This document shows, one piece after another, positions 54,698 to 64,000 of a stretch of DNA of 64,000 bases. The stretch's first letter is position 1. Each line of letters begins with the position of its first letter. Both the position numbers and the translations under genes were made by a program. The DNA comes from Streptantibioticus silvisoli (GTDB lineage: Bacteria; Actinomycetota; Actinomycetes; Streptomycetales; Streptomycetaceae): the NCBI RefSeq assembly GCF_027947535.2, contig NZ_JAAGKO020000008.1, positions 124,001 to 188,000 on the forward strand. Direction: 5' to 3'. Under the pieces are notes generated by a model that worked only from the letters and a program-made list of their open reading frames with translations, was not told the origin of the DNA and ran no database searches.

Positions 54698-56329
54698 ATG
54701 GACGCCGTGACCCAGGTCCCCACCCCGGTCAACGAGCCGGTGCACTCCTACGCACCGGGCTCCCCGGAGCGGGCCCGGCTGGAGGCCAAGCTCAAGGAGC
54801 TGGGCGAGAACCCCGTCGACCTGCCGATGACCATCGGCGGCACCAAGCGGATGGGCGCCGGAGCGCCGTTCGACGTCGTCCAGCCGCACGCGCACGCCAA
54901 GCGGCTCGGCACCGGGCGCAACGCCACCCGGCAGGACGCGCAGGAGGCCGTCGACGCGGCGCTGGCCGCGGCCCCCGGCTGGCGGGCGATGTCGTTCGAC
55001 GACCGGGCCGCGATCATCCTGCGCGCCGCCGACCTGCTGGCCGGCCCGTGGCGCGAGACCATCGCCGCCGCCACCATGCTGGGGCAGTCCAAGACCGCCC
55101 AGCAGGCCGAGGTCGACGCGCCCTGCGAGCTGATCGACTTCTGGCGCTTCAACGTCGCCTACGCCCGGCAGATCCTCGCCGAGCAGCCCCCGGCCAACGC
55201 CCCGCAGGTGTGGAACCGGATGGACCACCGCCCGCTGGAGGGCTTCGTCTACGCCATCACGCCGTTCAACTTCACCGCCATCGCCGTCAACCTGCCGACC
55301 GCGCCCGCGCTGATGGGCAACGTCGTGGTGTGGAAGCCGTCGCCCACCCAGACCCGGGCCGCCGTGCTGATGATGGAGCTGCTGGAGGAGGCCGGGCTGC
55401 CGAAGGGCGTCATCAACCTGCTCACCGGGGACGGCCTGGAGGTCTCCGAGGTCGCGCTGACCCACCCGGACCTGGCCGGCGTGCACTTCACCGGCTCGAC
55501 CCGGACCTTCCAGCACCTGTGGAAGACGGTCGGCAACAACATCGAGAACTACAAGACCTACCCGCGGCTGGTCGGCGAGACCGGCGGCAAGGACTTCGTG
55601 GTCGCCCACCCGTCGGCCGACACCGCGGTGCTCAGGACCGCGCTGACCCGCGGCGCCTTCGAGTACCAGGGCCAGAAGTGCTCGGCGACCTCCCGCGCCT
55701 ACATCCCGCGCTCGATCTGGGACGGCGGTTTCAAGGAGGCCTTCGTCGCCGAGACCGAGGGGCTGACCATGGGCGACGTCACCGACCTCGACCACTTCAT
55801 CGGCGCCCTGATCGACGAGCGGGCGTTCGCCAAGAACAAGGCCGCCATCGACCGCGCCAAGGCCGACCCCACCGTGGAGGTCGTGGCCGGCGGCAGCTAC
55901 GACGACTCGGTCGGCTACTTCGTCCGCCCGACCGTGCTGGTCTGCTCCGACCCGGACAACGAGGTCTTCCGCGAGGAGTACTTCGGCCCGATCCTCGCCG
56001 TGCACGTCTACGAGGACGACCGGTACGACGAGATGCTCACGCAGATGGAGTCGGTCTCCCAGTACGCGCTGACCGGCTCGGTCATCGCCAACGACCGGCA
56101 GGCCGTGGCGCACACCATGGACAAGCTGCGCTACGCGGCCGGCAACTTCTACGTCAACGACAAGTCGACCGGCGCGGTCGTCGGCCAGCAGCCGTTCGGC
56201 GGCGGCCGGGCGTCGGGCACCAACGACAAGGCCGGTGCCAAGCAGAACCTGATGCGCTGGTCGTCCACCCGCGCCATCAAGGAGGCGCTGCTCCCGCCGA
56301 CCGACTACCGCTACCCGCACATGGGCTGA
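54698..56329 (+). CDS. pruA: L-glutamate gamma-semialdehyde (P5C) dehydrogenase
   Basis: Encodes 543 aa. NAD+ enzyme finishing proline breakdown to glutamate. Aldehyde dehydrogenase motifs: catalytic Cys in [13 protein letters not shown] (about residue 328), general-base Glu in [10 protein letters not shown], and cofactor residues in [13 protein letters not shown] and [12 protein letters not shown]. Length is normal for the monofunctional type. Follows proline dehydrogenase on the same strand; ends in a hairpin. Confidence 0.96.
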   Translation: MDAVTQVPTPVNEPVHSYAPGSPERARLEAKLKELGENPVDLPMTIGGTKRMGAGAPFDVVQPHAHAKRLGTGRNATRQDAQEAVDAALAAAPGWRAMSFDDRAAIILRAADLLAGPWRETIAAATMLGQSKTAQQAEVDAPCELIDFWRFNVAYARQILAEQPPANAPQVWNRMDHRPLEGFVYAITPFNFTAIAVNLPTAPALMGNVVVWKPSPTQTRAAVLMMELLEEAGLPKGVINLLTGDGLEVSEVALTHPDLAGVHFTGSTRTFQHLWKTVGNNIENYKTYPRLVGETGGKDFVVAHPSADTAVLRTALTRGAFEYQGQKCSATSRAYIPRSIWDGGFKEAFVAETEGLTMGDVTDLDHFIGALIDERAFAKNKAAIDRAKADPTVEVVAGGSYDDSVGYFVRPTVLVCSDPDNEVFREEYFGPILAVHVYEDDRYDEMLTQMESVSQYALTGSVIANDRQAVAHTMDKLRYAAGNFYVNDKSTGAVVGQQPFGGGRASGTNDKAGAKQNLMRWSSTRAIKEALLPPTDYRYPHMG

Positions 56330-56358
56330 CCGCCCCCGGCCGCTCCGGCCGACCCCTT

Positions 56359-56396
56359 CGCAACGGCCGTCCGGCATCCGCCGGGCGGCCGTTGCG
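56359..56396 (+). terminator. Terminator after pruA
   Basis: A 17-bp stem (56359-56375 with 56380-56396) with one G-T pair and a 4-nt loop, 29 nt after the stop. No T-tract. Confidence 0.8.
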
Positions 56397-56620
56397 TCAC
56401 CCGGCCGAGTGATGACCGTCTCAGATAGTAGGAAGTCCGAGTAACTGTGCAGACAGAACGGCTGTGGGGCTCTAGCGTTGTAGGAGCCGAACGTCTCGCT
56501 TGATCCAGCGAACGGCGGACGAGAGCCGGTGCACCGCGCAGGCCACCCCTGCCGCACCCGTTCCCCGCCTCTTCCGGCGCACCCCCTCACACCTACGTTC
56601 TGGTCTGGAGTTGTGCACCC

Positions 56621-56716
56621 ATGGATGAGACCACCCGCAAGAACGCCGCCGAGGCCCTCCAGCGCGCCCTTGACCGCCGTGACAACGGCGGTGCGACCGG
56701 CCACGAGGCCCACTGA
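56621..56716 (+). CDS. Very small ORF upstream of leuB
   Basis: Encodes 31 aa, MDETTRKNAAEALQRALDRRD then a Gly/His tail ending GHEAH. GGAG lies 10 nt before the ATG. One amphipathic charged helix with even codon bias. Preceded by a plain promoter-like, AT-richer stretch (56400-56520). It is not a classical attenuation leader, since it lacks clustered Leu codons. Similar small helical ORFs upstream of leuB occur in streptomycetes as I remember; unverified. Confidence 0.5.
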   Translation: MDETTRKNAAEALQRALDRRDNGGATGHEAH

Positions 56717-56800
56717 CCCAGCGGTCCGCCGACGACGCGCCTCGCGTCCATCATCCGGACGGTCCATGTCATGGGGTGGACGCGGGCGTACAGTCGCCGC

Positions 56801-57841
56801 ATGTCTCGCACCATCAGCCTCGCAGTGATCCCCGGTGACGGAATCGGCAAGGAGGTGGTGGCCGAGGGTCTCAAGGTGCTCGGCGCCGTCCTGCCGAGCG
56901 ACGTGAAGCTGGAGACCCGGGCCTACGACTTCGGCGCCGCCCGCTACCACGCCACCGGTGAGACCCTCACCGACGACGACCTGGCCGCCCTCAAGGCGCA
57001 CGACGCGATCCTGCTCGGCGCCATCGGCGACCCCTCGGTCCCGTCCGGCGTGCTGGAACGCGGTTTCCTGCTCAAGCTGCGGTTCGCCTTCGACCACCAC
57101 GTCAACCTGCGCCCGGGCAAGCTGCTGCCCGGCGTCACCTCGCCGCTGGCCGGCAAGGACGACATCGACTTCGTCGTGGTCCGCGAGGGCACCGAGGGCC
57201 CCTACACCGGCAACGGCGGCGTGCTGCGGGCCGGCACCCCGCACGAGGTGGCCACCGAGGTCAGCCTCAACACCGCCTTCGGCATCGAACGCGTGGTGCG
57301 CGACGCCTACACCCGTGCCCAGGCCCGGCCGCGCCGCAAGCTCACCCTGGTCCACAAGAACAACGTGCTGGTGCACGCCGGCCACCTGTGGAGCCGGATC
57401 TTCGCCGAGGTCGGCCGCGACTTCCCCGAGGTCACCACCGACTACCTGCACGTCGACGCCGCGACGATCTTCTTCGTCACCCAGCCCGAGCGCTTCGACG
57501 TCATCGTCACCGACAACCTCTTCGGCGACATCATCACCGACCTGGCCGCCGCCATCACCGGCGGCATCGGCCTGGCCGCCAGCGGCAACATCAACCCCTC
57601 CGGCGACTTCCCGTCGATGTTCGAGCCGGTGCACGGCTCCGCGCCGGACATCGCCGGCCAGGGCAAGGCCGACCCGACGGCCACCGTGCTGTCGGTCGCG
57701 CTGCTGCTCCAGCACCTCGGCTACGACCAGGAGGCCGCCCGGGTGGAGGCCGCCGTCGCCGCCGACCTGGCCGAACGCGGCACCGGCACCCGTTCCACCT
57801 CGGCGGTCGGCGACGCGCTGGCCGCCCGGGTGGCGGGCTGA
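56801..57841 (+). CDS. leuB: 3-isopropylmalate dehydrogenase
   Basis: Encodes 346 aa from ATG 56801 ([16 protein letters not shown]). Oxidative decarboxylation in leucine synthesis. Signatures: [37 protein letters not shown] and the [10 protein letters not shown] / [15 protein letters not shown] metal and substrate loops, plus the NAD-binding [22 protein letters not shown] at 56789-56794 ends 6 nt before the ATG, so the mRNA is probably leaderless; the open frame upstream to 56771 was not used. Confidence 0.96.
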   Translation: MSRTISLAVIPGDGIGKEVVAEGLKVLGAVLPSDVKLETRAYDFGAARYHATGETLTDDDLAALKAHDAILLGAIGDPSVPSGVLERGFLLKLRFAFDHHVNLRPGKLLPGVTSPLAGKDDIDFVVVREGTEGPYTGNGGVLRAGTPHEVATEVSLNTAFGIERVVRDAYTRAQARPRRKLTLVHKNNVLVHAGHLWSRIFAEVGRDFPEVTTDYLHVDAATIFFVTQPERFDVIVTDNLFGDIITDLAAAITGGIGLAASGNINPSGDFPSMFEPVHGSAPDIAGQGKADPTATVLSVALLLQHLGYDQEAARVEAAVAADLAERGTGTRSTSAVGDALAARVAG

Positions 57842-57920
57842 CCGCCGGCGGCGACGCCGCACGACGGCGCTCCCCGGTCGACCCCGGCCGGCGGGTGCCG
57901 GGCCCCGCGCCCGCCGCCCG

Positions 57921-57960
57921 GCCGAACCCGGCCCGCGCCACCGCGCGGGCCGGGTTCGGC
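57921..57960 (+). terminator. Terminator after leuB
   Basis: A perfect 18-bp stem (57921-57938 with 57943-57960) with a CACC loop. Confidence 0.85.
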
Positions 57961-58049
57961 GCGCTCCCTCGCGGGGCCTGGCCCCCTCCGGGGCCGCACT
58001 GACGGGTAGATCACCTCGGCCCGCCCTTTCTGCCTTCGGTCCTATTCGG

Positions 58050-58056
58050 TGATAAT
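58050..58056 (+). promoter_or_regulatory. Probable -10 element of ilvE
   Basis: TGATAAT, an extended -10-like sequence in an AT-richer pocket, about 104 nt before the ilvE start. The intervening leader has short G-rich repeats and no convincing leader peptide. Confidence 0.4.
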
Positions 58057-58159
58057 CGGACCAGGGCCGCCGCGTGAGCCAAGTCGGACGTCCTGATGAC
58101 CGCCGTGCGGCGGGGACGTCGGTGCGGTCCGCCACGACCACACGGTGAAGGACACCCAC

Positions 58160-59260
58160 ATGACGACGCCCACCATCGAGCTCAAGCCCTCCGCGCACAC
58201 CCTCCCCGACGCGGAGCGCGCTGCGGTGCTGGCCAACCCCGGCTTCGGCCGGTACTTCACCGACCACATGGTCACCATCCGCTGGACCGCCGGCCGCGGC
58301 TGGCACGACGCCGAGCTCGTCCCGTACGCGCCGCTGTCCATCGACCCGGCCAACATGACGCTGCACTACGCCCAGTCGGTTTTCGAGGGCCTGAAGGCGT
58401 TCCGGCAGGCCGACGGCTCGGTCGCGATGTTCCGCCCGGAGAACAACGCCGCCCGCTTCCAGGCGTCCGCCCGCCGGCTGGCCATGCCCGAGCTGCCGCA
58501 GGAGCTGTTCACCGCCGCCTGCGAGGCGCTGGTCGCCCAGGACCGCGCCTGGGTGCCCTCCGAACCCGAGCAGTCGCTCTACCTGCGGCCCTTCATGTTC
58601 GCCACCGAGGTCGGCCTCGGCGTCAAGCCGGCCGGCGAGTTCCTGTTCATGGTCATCGCCTCCCCGGCCGGCGCCTACTTCCCCGGCGGGGTCAAGCCGG
58701 TCTCGGTGTGGATATCCGAGGAGTACGTGCGCGCCGCGCCCGGCGGCACCGGCGCGGCCAAGTGCGCCGGCAACTACGCCGCCTCGCTGGTCGCCCAGGC
58801 CCAGGCCATCGAGCAGGGCTGCGAGCAGGTCGTCTGGCTGGACGCCGTGGAACGCCGCTGGATCGAGGAGATGGGCGGCATGAACCTCTACTTCGTCCGC
58901 CGCGACGCCGACGGCACCGAGTGCGTCGTCACCCCCGAGCTGTCCGGCTCCCTGCTGCCCGGCATCACCCGCGACTCCCTGCTGCGGATCGCCGCCGACC
59001 TCGGGTACCGCACCGCCGAGACCCGCATCAGCGTCGAGGACTGGAAGGCCGGCACCGCCGACGGCAGCATCACCGAGGTCTTCGCCTGCGGCACCGCCGC
59101 CGCCATCACCCCGGTCGGCTCCGCGAAGTCCACCAGCGCCGAGTGGACCGTCGGCGACGGCACCCCCGGCCAGGTCACCATGCGCTTGCGCGAGCGGCTG
59201 CTCGCCCTCCAGACCGGCCGGGCCGCCGACACCCACGGCTGGCTGCACCCCGTCGCCTGA
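58160..59260 (+). CDS. ilvE: Branched-chain amino acid aminotransferase
   Basis: Encodes 366 aa from ATG 58160, with GAAGGA upstream; an ATG at 58145 lacks spacing. Fold-IV PLP enzyme. Signatures: the [15 protein letters not shown] entry motif, [13 protein letters not shown] lysine in [13 protein letters not shown], and [15 protein letters not shown]. Last transamination of Val, Leu and Ile synthesis. Its own promoter; followed by 1.1 kb of repeats. Confidence 0.96.
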   Translation: MTTPTIELKPSAHTLPDAERAAVLANPGFGRYFTDHMVTIRWTAGRGWHDAELVPYAPLSIDPANMTLHYAQSVFEGLKAFRQADGSVAMFRPENNAARFQASARRLAMPELPQELFTAACEALVAQDRAWVPSEPEQSLYLRPFMFATEVGLGVKPAGEFLFMVIASPAGAYFPGGVKPVSVWISEEYVRAAPGGTGAAKCAGNYAASLVAQAQAIEQGCEQVVWLDAVERRWIEEMGGMNLYFVRRDADGTECVVTPELSGSLLPGITRDSLLRIAADLGYRTAETRISVEDWKAGTADGSITEVFACGTAAAITPVGSAKSTSAEWTVGDGTPGQVTMRLRERLLALQTGRAADTHGWLHPVA

Positions 59261-59510
59261 CGGCGCCGGCCGCCTCCGGCGGTAAGGACCGCGTCGCCTG
59301 TCGGGTCGCCTCTGGCGGTCCGACCGCCGTCGCCCGACGGCGTCGCCGCGCGCTCCGACCCCGGTCGCTCGACCGCACCGCCCCTGCGGCCCGACCCCCG
59401 TCGCCCGGTTCCGGTCCCCGCGCACCCCGCGCGGGCCGGCCGGAGCGGGCCCGCGCCCCGGCATACCGAACCACGACCGCGCGCCGGACCACCACGGACC
59501 GGAGCCCAGT

Positions 59511-59785
59511 GGCCCGGCCACCGCGTACCGGTGCACGGCCGACCCGGCCACAGCGGACCGGATGACCGGGCCGGACCACGGCGTCCAGGCGTACCGGACG
59601 ACCGCGCGCCGGGGCGCGGCGTACCGGCCACTGCTGGCCCGGCCACCACGTACCTGTGCACGGCCGACCCGGCCACAGCGGACCGGATGACCGGGCCGGA
59701 CCACGGCGTCCAGGCGTACCGGACGACCACGCGCCGGGGCGCGGCGTACCGGCCACTGCTGGCCCGGCCACCACGTACCGGTGCA
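59511..59785. repeat. 125-bp tandem repeat downstream of ilvE
   Basis: Two full near-identical copies (59511-59635, 59636-59760) of a 125-bp unit starting GGCCCGGCCACCRCGTACC, and 25 bp of a third. The unit length is not a multiple of three, so it is not a protein repeat. 59261-59510 is simple C/G-rich spacer. Confidence 0.85.
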
Positions 59786-59821
59786 CCGCCTGCCCGACCA
59801 CCGCGTACCCGGCCACCGTGT

Positions 59822-60027
59822 ACCGGAGCCCAGCGGCCCGTCCACTGCGTACCGCAGTACGGGGGATCGGACCACGGCCGGCCGCACCGGTGCACCGTCC
59901 ACCGCGTACCCGCCGCCCTGCGGGCTCCCCGTCCACCGCGTACCCGACCACCGCGTACCGGAGCCCAGCGGCCCGTCCACTGCGTACCGCAGTACGGGGG
60001 ACCGGACCACGGCCGGCCGCACCGGTG
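59822..60027. repeat. 135-bp-period repeat between ilvE and cimA
   Basis: A ~75-bp block (59822-59896) recurs at 59957 with one mismatch (T/C), 135 bp apart. The DNA between is built from related ACCGCGTACC elements also found in the 125-bp units. Confidence 0.8.
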
Positions 60028-60128
60028 CACCGCTCACCGGGCCCCGCGGGCACCCCGTACCGGATAATGAGACGGTGGTCCCGCCTCCGGAGACGGTGTG
60101 CGAAACTTCGACCGTGTCCTCGTACGCC

Positions 60129-60164
60129 ATGATTATCGGCAGCAGGCGCGCCGGTCCGCAGTGA
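60129..60164 (+). CDS. Candidate cimA leader peptide with tandem Ile codons
   Basis: An 11-codon ORF, MIIGSRRAGPQ, ending 60 nt before a terminator hairpin with a T6 tract and about 185 nt before cimA. A longer in-frame GTG start at 60114 (VSSYAMIIG) is possible. Two adjacent Ile codons near the 5' end suit isoleucine-sensing attenuation of the first committed citramalate-route enzyme. No clear Shine-Dalgarno, so translation may be leaderless. I know no published description; see findings. Confidence 0.6.
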   Translation: MIIGSRRAGPQ

Positions 60165-60223
60165 CCGCCGGAGCGGACAACTCCCCGCGACGGCGAACAC
60201 CGTGTCCCAGACCCGCGCGCAGA

Positions 60224-60249
60224 CCTCTCGCACCCGCGAGAGGTTTTTT
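60224..60249 (+). terminator. Attenuator-like terminator upstream of cimA
   Basis: Perfect 8-bp stem CCTCTCGC (60224-60231) with GCGAGAGG (60236-60243), ACCC loop, followed by six T. It lies before, not after, the gene on this strand, so it is likely a regulated terminator. Confidence 0.8.
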
Positions 60250-60349
60250 CGTTTCCGGGGCCCGACCGGCCCGGTGAGCGAGGCGCGACGGAGATTACGG
60301 GGGCAAGTGGAATCGGATCCTCCGACCACCACCCGACAGGAGCACCACC

Positions 60350-61963
60350 ATGACGGCAGCACCGGAAACCGTCACGCCCGACGACGCGTTCCACGTCTTC
60401 GACACCACGCTGCGCGACGGCGCCCAGCGCGAGGGGATCAACCTCACGGTCGCCGACAAGCTCGCCATCGCCCGTCACCTGGACGACTTCGGCGTGGGCT
60501 TCATCGAGGGCGGCTGGCCCGGCGCCAACCCGCGCGACACGGAGTTCTTCGAGCGCGCGGCGCGCGAGATCGACTTCCGGCACGCCCGGCTGGTCGCCTT
60601 CGGCGCCACCCGCAAGGCCGGCGGCACCGCCGCGGCGGACCCGCAGGTGGCCGCGCTGCTGGCGTCCGGCGCGCCGGTCGTCACGCTGGTGGCCAAGTCG
60701 CACGACCGCCACGTGGAGCTGGCGCTGCGCACCACGCTGGAGGAGAACCTCGCGATGGTCCGCGACACCGTCGCGCACCTGCGCGAGCACGGCCGGCGGG
60801 TGTTCGTCGACTGCGAGCACTTCTTCGACGGCTACCGCGCCAACCCCGAGTACGCCAAGGCCGTGGTCCGGGCCGCGCACGAGGCCGGCGCCGACGTCGT
60901 CGTGCTGTGCGACACCAACGGCGGCATGCTGCCCGCCCAGGTCACCGCGGTGGTCCGCACCGTGCTGGCCGACACCGGCGCCCGGCTGGGCATCCACGCC
61001 CAGGACGACACCGGCTGCGCGGTGGCCAACACCCTGGCCGCCGTGGACGCCGGCGCCACCCACGTGCAGTGCACCGCCAACGGCTACGGCGAGCGGGTCG
61101 GCAACTCCAACCTCTTCCCGGTCGTCGCCGCGCTGGAGCTGAAGTACGGCAAGCGGGTCCTGCCGGACGGCGCGCTGGAGGAGATGACCCGGATCTCGCA
61201 CGCCATCGCCGAGGTCGTCAACCTCACCCCCTCCACCCACCAGCCCTACGTGGGCGTGTCGGCGTTCGCCCACAAGGCCGGCCTGCACGCCTCCGCGATC
61301 AAGGTCGACCCGGACCTCTACCAGCACATCGACCCCGAACTCGTCGGCAACACCATGCGCATGCTGGTCTCCGACATGGCCGGCCGCGCCTCGATCGAGC
61401 TGAAGGGCAAGGAGCTGGGCTACGACCTGTCCGGCGACCGGGCGCTGGCCGGGCGGGTGGTGGAGCGCGTCAAGGAGCGCGAACTGCGCGGCTACACCTA
61501 CGAGGCCGCCGACGCCTCCTTCGAACTGCTGCTCATCGACGAGGTGCGCGGCACTGCCGAGCGCTTCTTCCGGGTGGAGTCCTGGCGGGCCATCGTCGAG
61601 CAGCGCCCGGACGGCGCCCAGGTCAACGAGGCCACCGTCAAGCTGTGGGCCAAGGGCGAGCGGATCGTCGCCACCGGTGAGGGCAACGGCCCGGTCGACG
61701 CCCTGGACCGCGCGCTGCGGCAGGGCCTGGAGCGGATCTACCCGCAACTGGCCCGCATGGAGCTGGTCGACTACAAGGTCCGCATCCTGGAGGGCCGGCA
61801 CGGCACCGAGTCCACCACCCGGGTGCTGATCGCCACCGGCGACGGCCGCACCGAGTGGTCCACCGTCGGCGTGGGGGAGAACGTCATCGCCGCGTCCTGG
61901 CAGGCACTGGAGGACGCCTACACCTACGGCCTGTTCCAGGCCGGCGTGACGCCGCAGGACTGA
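60350..61963 (+). CDS. cimA: (R)-citramalate synthase
   Basis: Encodes 537 aa, with AGGAG upstream. Condenses acetyl-CoA and pyruvate to citramalate, an entry to isoleucine. HMGL-like barrel with FDTTLRDGAQREG at residues 16-28, metal His in GIHAQDDTGCAVANT and AHKAGLHASAI, and a C-terminal LeuA-type allosteric domain (about 400-530). Length fits CimA rather than shorter NifV/LeuA variants. Isopropylmalate synthase is not in the window. Leader ORF and attenuator-like hairpin lie upstream. Confidence 0.92.
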   Translation: MTAAPETVTPDDAFHVFDTTLRDGAQREGINLTVADKLAIARHLDDFGVGFIEGGWPGANPRDTEFFERAAREIDFRHARLVAFGATRKAGGTAAADPQVAALLASGAPVVTLVAKSHDRHVELALRTTLEENLAMVRDTVAHLREHGRRVFVDCEHFFDGYRANPEYAKAVVRAAHEAGADVVVLCDTNGGMLPAQVTAVVRTVLADTGARLGIHAQDDTGCAVANTLAAVDAGATHVQCTANGYGERVGNSNLFPVVAALELKYGKRVLPDGALEEMTRISHAIAEVVNLTPSTHQPYVGVSAFAHKAGLHASAIKVDPDLYQHIDPELVGNTMRMLVSDMAGRASIELKGKELGYDLSGDRALAGRVVERVKERELRGYTYEAADASFELLLIDEVRGTAERFFRVESWRAIVEQRPDGAQVNEATVKLWAKGERIVATGEGNGPVDALDRALRQGLERIYPQLARMELVDYKVRILEGRHGTESTTRVLIATGDGRTEWSTVGVGENVIAASWQALEDAYTYGLFQAGVTPQD

Positions 61964-61999
61964 CCCGCCCCCGCCCCCCGCCCGGTGCCCCGCGCCGCG

Positions 62000-62995
62000 T
62001 CAGGCCAGCGTGTCCAGGTCGGCGGCCAGCACCGGGTGGGCGTACGGCGACCCCTCGGCGTACCGCTGGAGTTCGTCGAGGGCGGCGTGCGCGAGCCGGG
62101 GCAGCTCGTTGCCCAGCGAACCGGCGACGTGCGGGGTCAGCAGCACGTTCGGCAGGTCGTACAACGGGCTGTCGGCGGGCAGCACTTCGGGGTCGGTGTG
62201 GTCCAGCACCGCGCGCAGCCGGCCGGCCACCAGTTCGGCGGTGAGCGCGGCGGTGTCGACCAGCGTGCCGCGCGCGGTGTTGACCAGCGTCGCGCCGTCC
62301 GGCATCAGCGCCAGCCGCCGGGCGTCGAACAGGTGCCGGGTGGACGGCAGTTGAGGGGCGTGCAACGTGACGATGTCGCTGCGGCGGGCGAGTTCGTCCA
62401 GGCCGACGTGCTCCGCGCCGAGCCGGGCCGCCTGCGCCGCGGTGACGTACGGGTCGTACAGCAGCGTCAACACGTCGTAGGGGCGCAGGAGTTCCAGCAC
62501 CCGGCGGCCGATCCGCGAGGCGCCCACCACGCCGACGACGCGGTGGAAGTTGCCCAGGTCCGCCGGCCGTTCCAGCGCGGTGCGCCGCTCGCGGTACTCG
62601 CGTGCCGTCTCCAGCACCCGCTTGCCGGCGAACAGGATCGCGGCCACCGTGTACTCCGCCACCGGCAGCGCGTTCGCCCACGCCGCGCTGGAGACCGTCA
62701 GGCCCCGCTCCCAGCACGCCGCCGTCACATGTTCCTTGACCGATCCGGCGGCGTGCACCACGGTCCGCAGCGCCGGCATCCGCTCCAGCACCGCGCCAGT
62801 CAGCGGCGGGCACCCCCAGCAGGTCAACAGCGCCTCGACGTCGGCCAGTTCACCGCCGGCGGCGTCGAAGTCGGCGACCACGAAGCCCGGATCGCACACC
62901 GCCAGCGCCGCCAGCCGCCGCACCGCCCGCGCGTCCAGCAGCGCGTCGCGGACATCCGGTGCCATGGCCAGGACGGTGCGGGGGCGTCGGGTCAT
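62000..62995 (-). CDS. 2-hydroxyacid dehydrogenase family protein
   Basis: Encodes 331 aa, convergent with cimA (36-bp gap). NAD-binding region [20 protein letters not shown] (about 165), catalytic Arg in [11 protein letters not shown], Glu in [11 protein letters not shown], His in TPHVAGSLG. These fit the D-isomer 2-hydroxyacid dehydrogenases; the alternating [11 protein letters not shown] is typical of the actinobacterial subfamily with undefined substrate. Only remotely like the enzyme at 31648-32607. Confidence 0.88.
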   Translation of the reverse strand: MTRRPRTVLAMAPDVRDALLDARAVRRLAALAVCDPGFVVADFDAAGGELADVEALLTCWGCPPLTGAVLERMPALRTVVHAAGSVKEHVTAACWERGLTVSSAAWANALPVAEYTVAAILFAGKRVLETAREYRERRTALERPADLGNFHRVVGVVGASRIGRRVLELLRPYDVLTLLYDPYVTAAQAARLGAEHVGLDELARRSDIVTLHAPQLPSTRHLFDARRLALMPDGATLVNTARGTLVDTAALTAELVAGRLRAVLDHTDPEVLPADSPLYDLPNVLLTPHVAGSLGNELPRLAHAALDELQRYAEGSPYAHPVLAADLDTLA

Positions 62996-63241
62996 GGGGG
63001 GAGGGTAGCGCCGCGCTCCGGGCCGGCGGGGGGTGAACGGGCCGGCGGGCGTGCCGCGGGCGGCCGGAAAGCGCCCGGGCGGAGCGGACCGAAAGGAGAT
63101 GAAGTCCACAGGTACTGGCCGGTAACGAGGACCGCCCGCCACCCTAGAGTGACGGTGGCGTCGTACGCGCTCGGCGTTGTGCGGACGACCGGCGGGTACG
63201 ACGACGACCGACCCGACCCTCAACCGATCAGGGAGACCCGT

Positions 63242-64000
63242 ATGCGTTCTCCGAAGGACTTCTTCCGGCCGCTCGCGGTCGGGGCACCGCAGCCGGTGCG
63301 CGAGGTGCCCTTCCGGCCGTCCCGGATGATCCACTTCTTCGACCCGTCCAACCCGAAGATGGCCGCCAAGGTGCCGGACATCGCGCCCACCGTCGACGTG
63401 CTGCTGGGCAACCTGGAGGACGCGGTCGCCGCGGACCGCAAGGAGGCCGCGCGCGCCGGCCTGGTGGAGATCGCGGCGAAGGCGGACTTCGGCGACACCC
63501 AGCTGTGGACCCGGATCAACAGCCTCGACTCGCCCTGGGCGCTGGACGACCTGCTGACCCTGGTCGGCGCGGTCGGCCACAAGCTCGACGTCGTCATGGT
63601 CCCGAAGGTCGAGGGCGCCCAGGACATCCACTACGTCGACCGGCTGCTGGCCCAGCTGGAGGCGAAGGCGGGCCTGGAGCGGCCGATCCTGGTGCACGCG
63701 ATCCTGGAGACGCCGTCCGGCATGGCCAACGTCGAGGAGATCGCCGGCGCCAGCCCGCGCATGCAGGGCATCTCGCTGGGCCCGGCCGACCTGGCCGCCA
63801 GCCGGCGGATGAAGACCACCCGGGTCGGCGGCGGGCACCCCGGCTACCTGGTCCGCCAGGACCCGTCCGGCGACGACGCGCCGCGGGCCACCTTCCAGCA
63901 GGACCTGTGGCACTACACGGTGGCCCGCATGGTGGACGCCTGCGCGGCGCACGGCATCCTGCCGTACTACGGGCCGTTCGGCGACATCAAGGACACCCTG
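63242..64000 (+). CDS. HpcH/HpaI aldolase / citrate lyase family protein (partial)
   Basis: The first 253 codons are present; the gene runs past the window end. AGGGAGA precedes the ATG. Barrel features of the malyl-CoA lyase/citrate lyase beta family: [52 protein letters not shown] and [15 protein letters not shown] with the Mg-binding Glu and Asp. Probably acts on an acyl-CoA such as malyl-CoA; substrate not defined. A TAGAGT hexamer near 63146 may belong to its promoter. Confidence 0.88.
   Translation, partial: MRSPKDFFRPLAVGAPQPVREVPFRPSRMIHFFDPSNPKMAAKVPDIAPTVDVLLGNLEDAVAADRKEAARAGLVEIAAKADFGDTQLWTRINSLDSPWALDDLLTLVGAVGHKLDVVMVPKVEGAQDIHYVDRLLAQLEAKAGLERPILVHAILETPSGMANVEEIAGASPRMQGISLGPADLAASRRMKTTRVGGGHPGYLVRQDPSGDDAPRATFQQDLWHYTVARMVDACAAHGILPYYGPFGDIKDTL

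Noticed and set aside
59531-60164. Open frames inside the 125/135-bp repeats
   Set aside because: The repeat periods are not multiples of three, so consecutive units shift frame. No start site or family resemblance.
54341-61801. A single minus-strand open frame of about 2486 codons
   Set aside because: It runs antisense through pruA, leuB, ilvE, cimA and repeats, all solid on the plus strand. Extreme GC3 removes stop codons from the opposite strand; the translation is Arg/Gly/Val filler with no family pattern.

Overview
The window is high-GC actinobacterial DNA (strong G/C third-position bias, GTG starts, proline/alanine-rich proteins, leaderless promoters, long GC hairpins as terminators). 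Gene content and order point to a Streptomyces or close relative. From memory, not checked, the block gcvT-gcvH-glyA-sdaA / cysteine desulfurase-mnmA / ligA / GGDEF-EAL gene / gatCAB / GGDEF gene / ilvBNC / serA / proline catabolism / leuB-ilvE-cimA follows the S. coelicolor chromosome core (around SCO5469 to SCO5529).

Layout. About 1.07-7.68 kb is an accessory island: a small ESX-like gene divergent from a type VII-style polymorphic toxin with a translationally coupled candidate immunity gene, an XRE-like/GIY-YIG fusion, a decayed acetyltransferase tail, a Phd/PIN toxin-antitoxin pair with a two-site operator, and fragments of two transposases. Two similar ~55-bp sequences bracket 4.33-7.69 kb. 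From 7.68 kb the core begins: a tandem glycine riboswitch heads gcvT-gcvH-glyA-sdaA on the minus strand, with two SseB-like (enhanced serine sensitivity) genes next to it. Then come a DUF885 peptidase-like gene, a thioesterase, a cysteine desulfurase, mnmA, an SDR, a MetE-C-like gene, ligA, a dual GGDEF/EAL membrane protein and gatCAB. At 30.5-37 kb are an aldo/keto reductase, a 2-hydroxyacid dehydrogenase, tandem repeats and a large diguanylate cyclase with a degenerate EAL domain and an upstream BldD-box-like site.

Branched-chain amino acid synthesis dominates the rest. ilvBNC is preceded by a leader peptide (MRTRILVLGRRVG) and an attenuator hairpin; serA follows. leuB and ilvE lie at 56.8-59.3 kb. 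cimA at 60.35 kb is preceded by another short leader ORF (MIIGSRRAGPQ) and a hairpin with a T-tract. In between are a TetR/secreted-protein/DUF6230/DUF6114 cluster, a SpoIIE-type phosphatase with its own kinase-like ATPase domain, an isocitrate-lyase/PEP-mutase family enzyme coupled to a small exported protein, a GlxA-type regulator divergent from a cupin, and a PucR-type regulator divergent from proline dehydrogenase and P5C dehydrogenase. The window ends inside an HpcH/HpaI aldolase gene.

Intergenic DNA is unusually rich in G-rich or C-rich low-complexity runs and true tandem repeats (22, 15, 125 and 135 bp periods). No rRNA, tRNA, CRISPR array, integrase or prophage structural gene was recognised.
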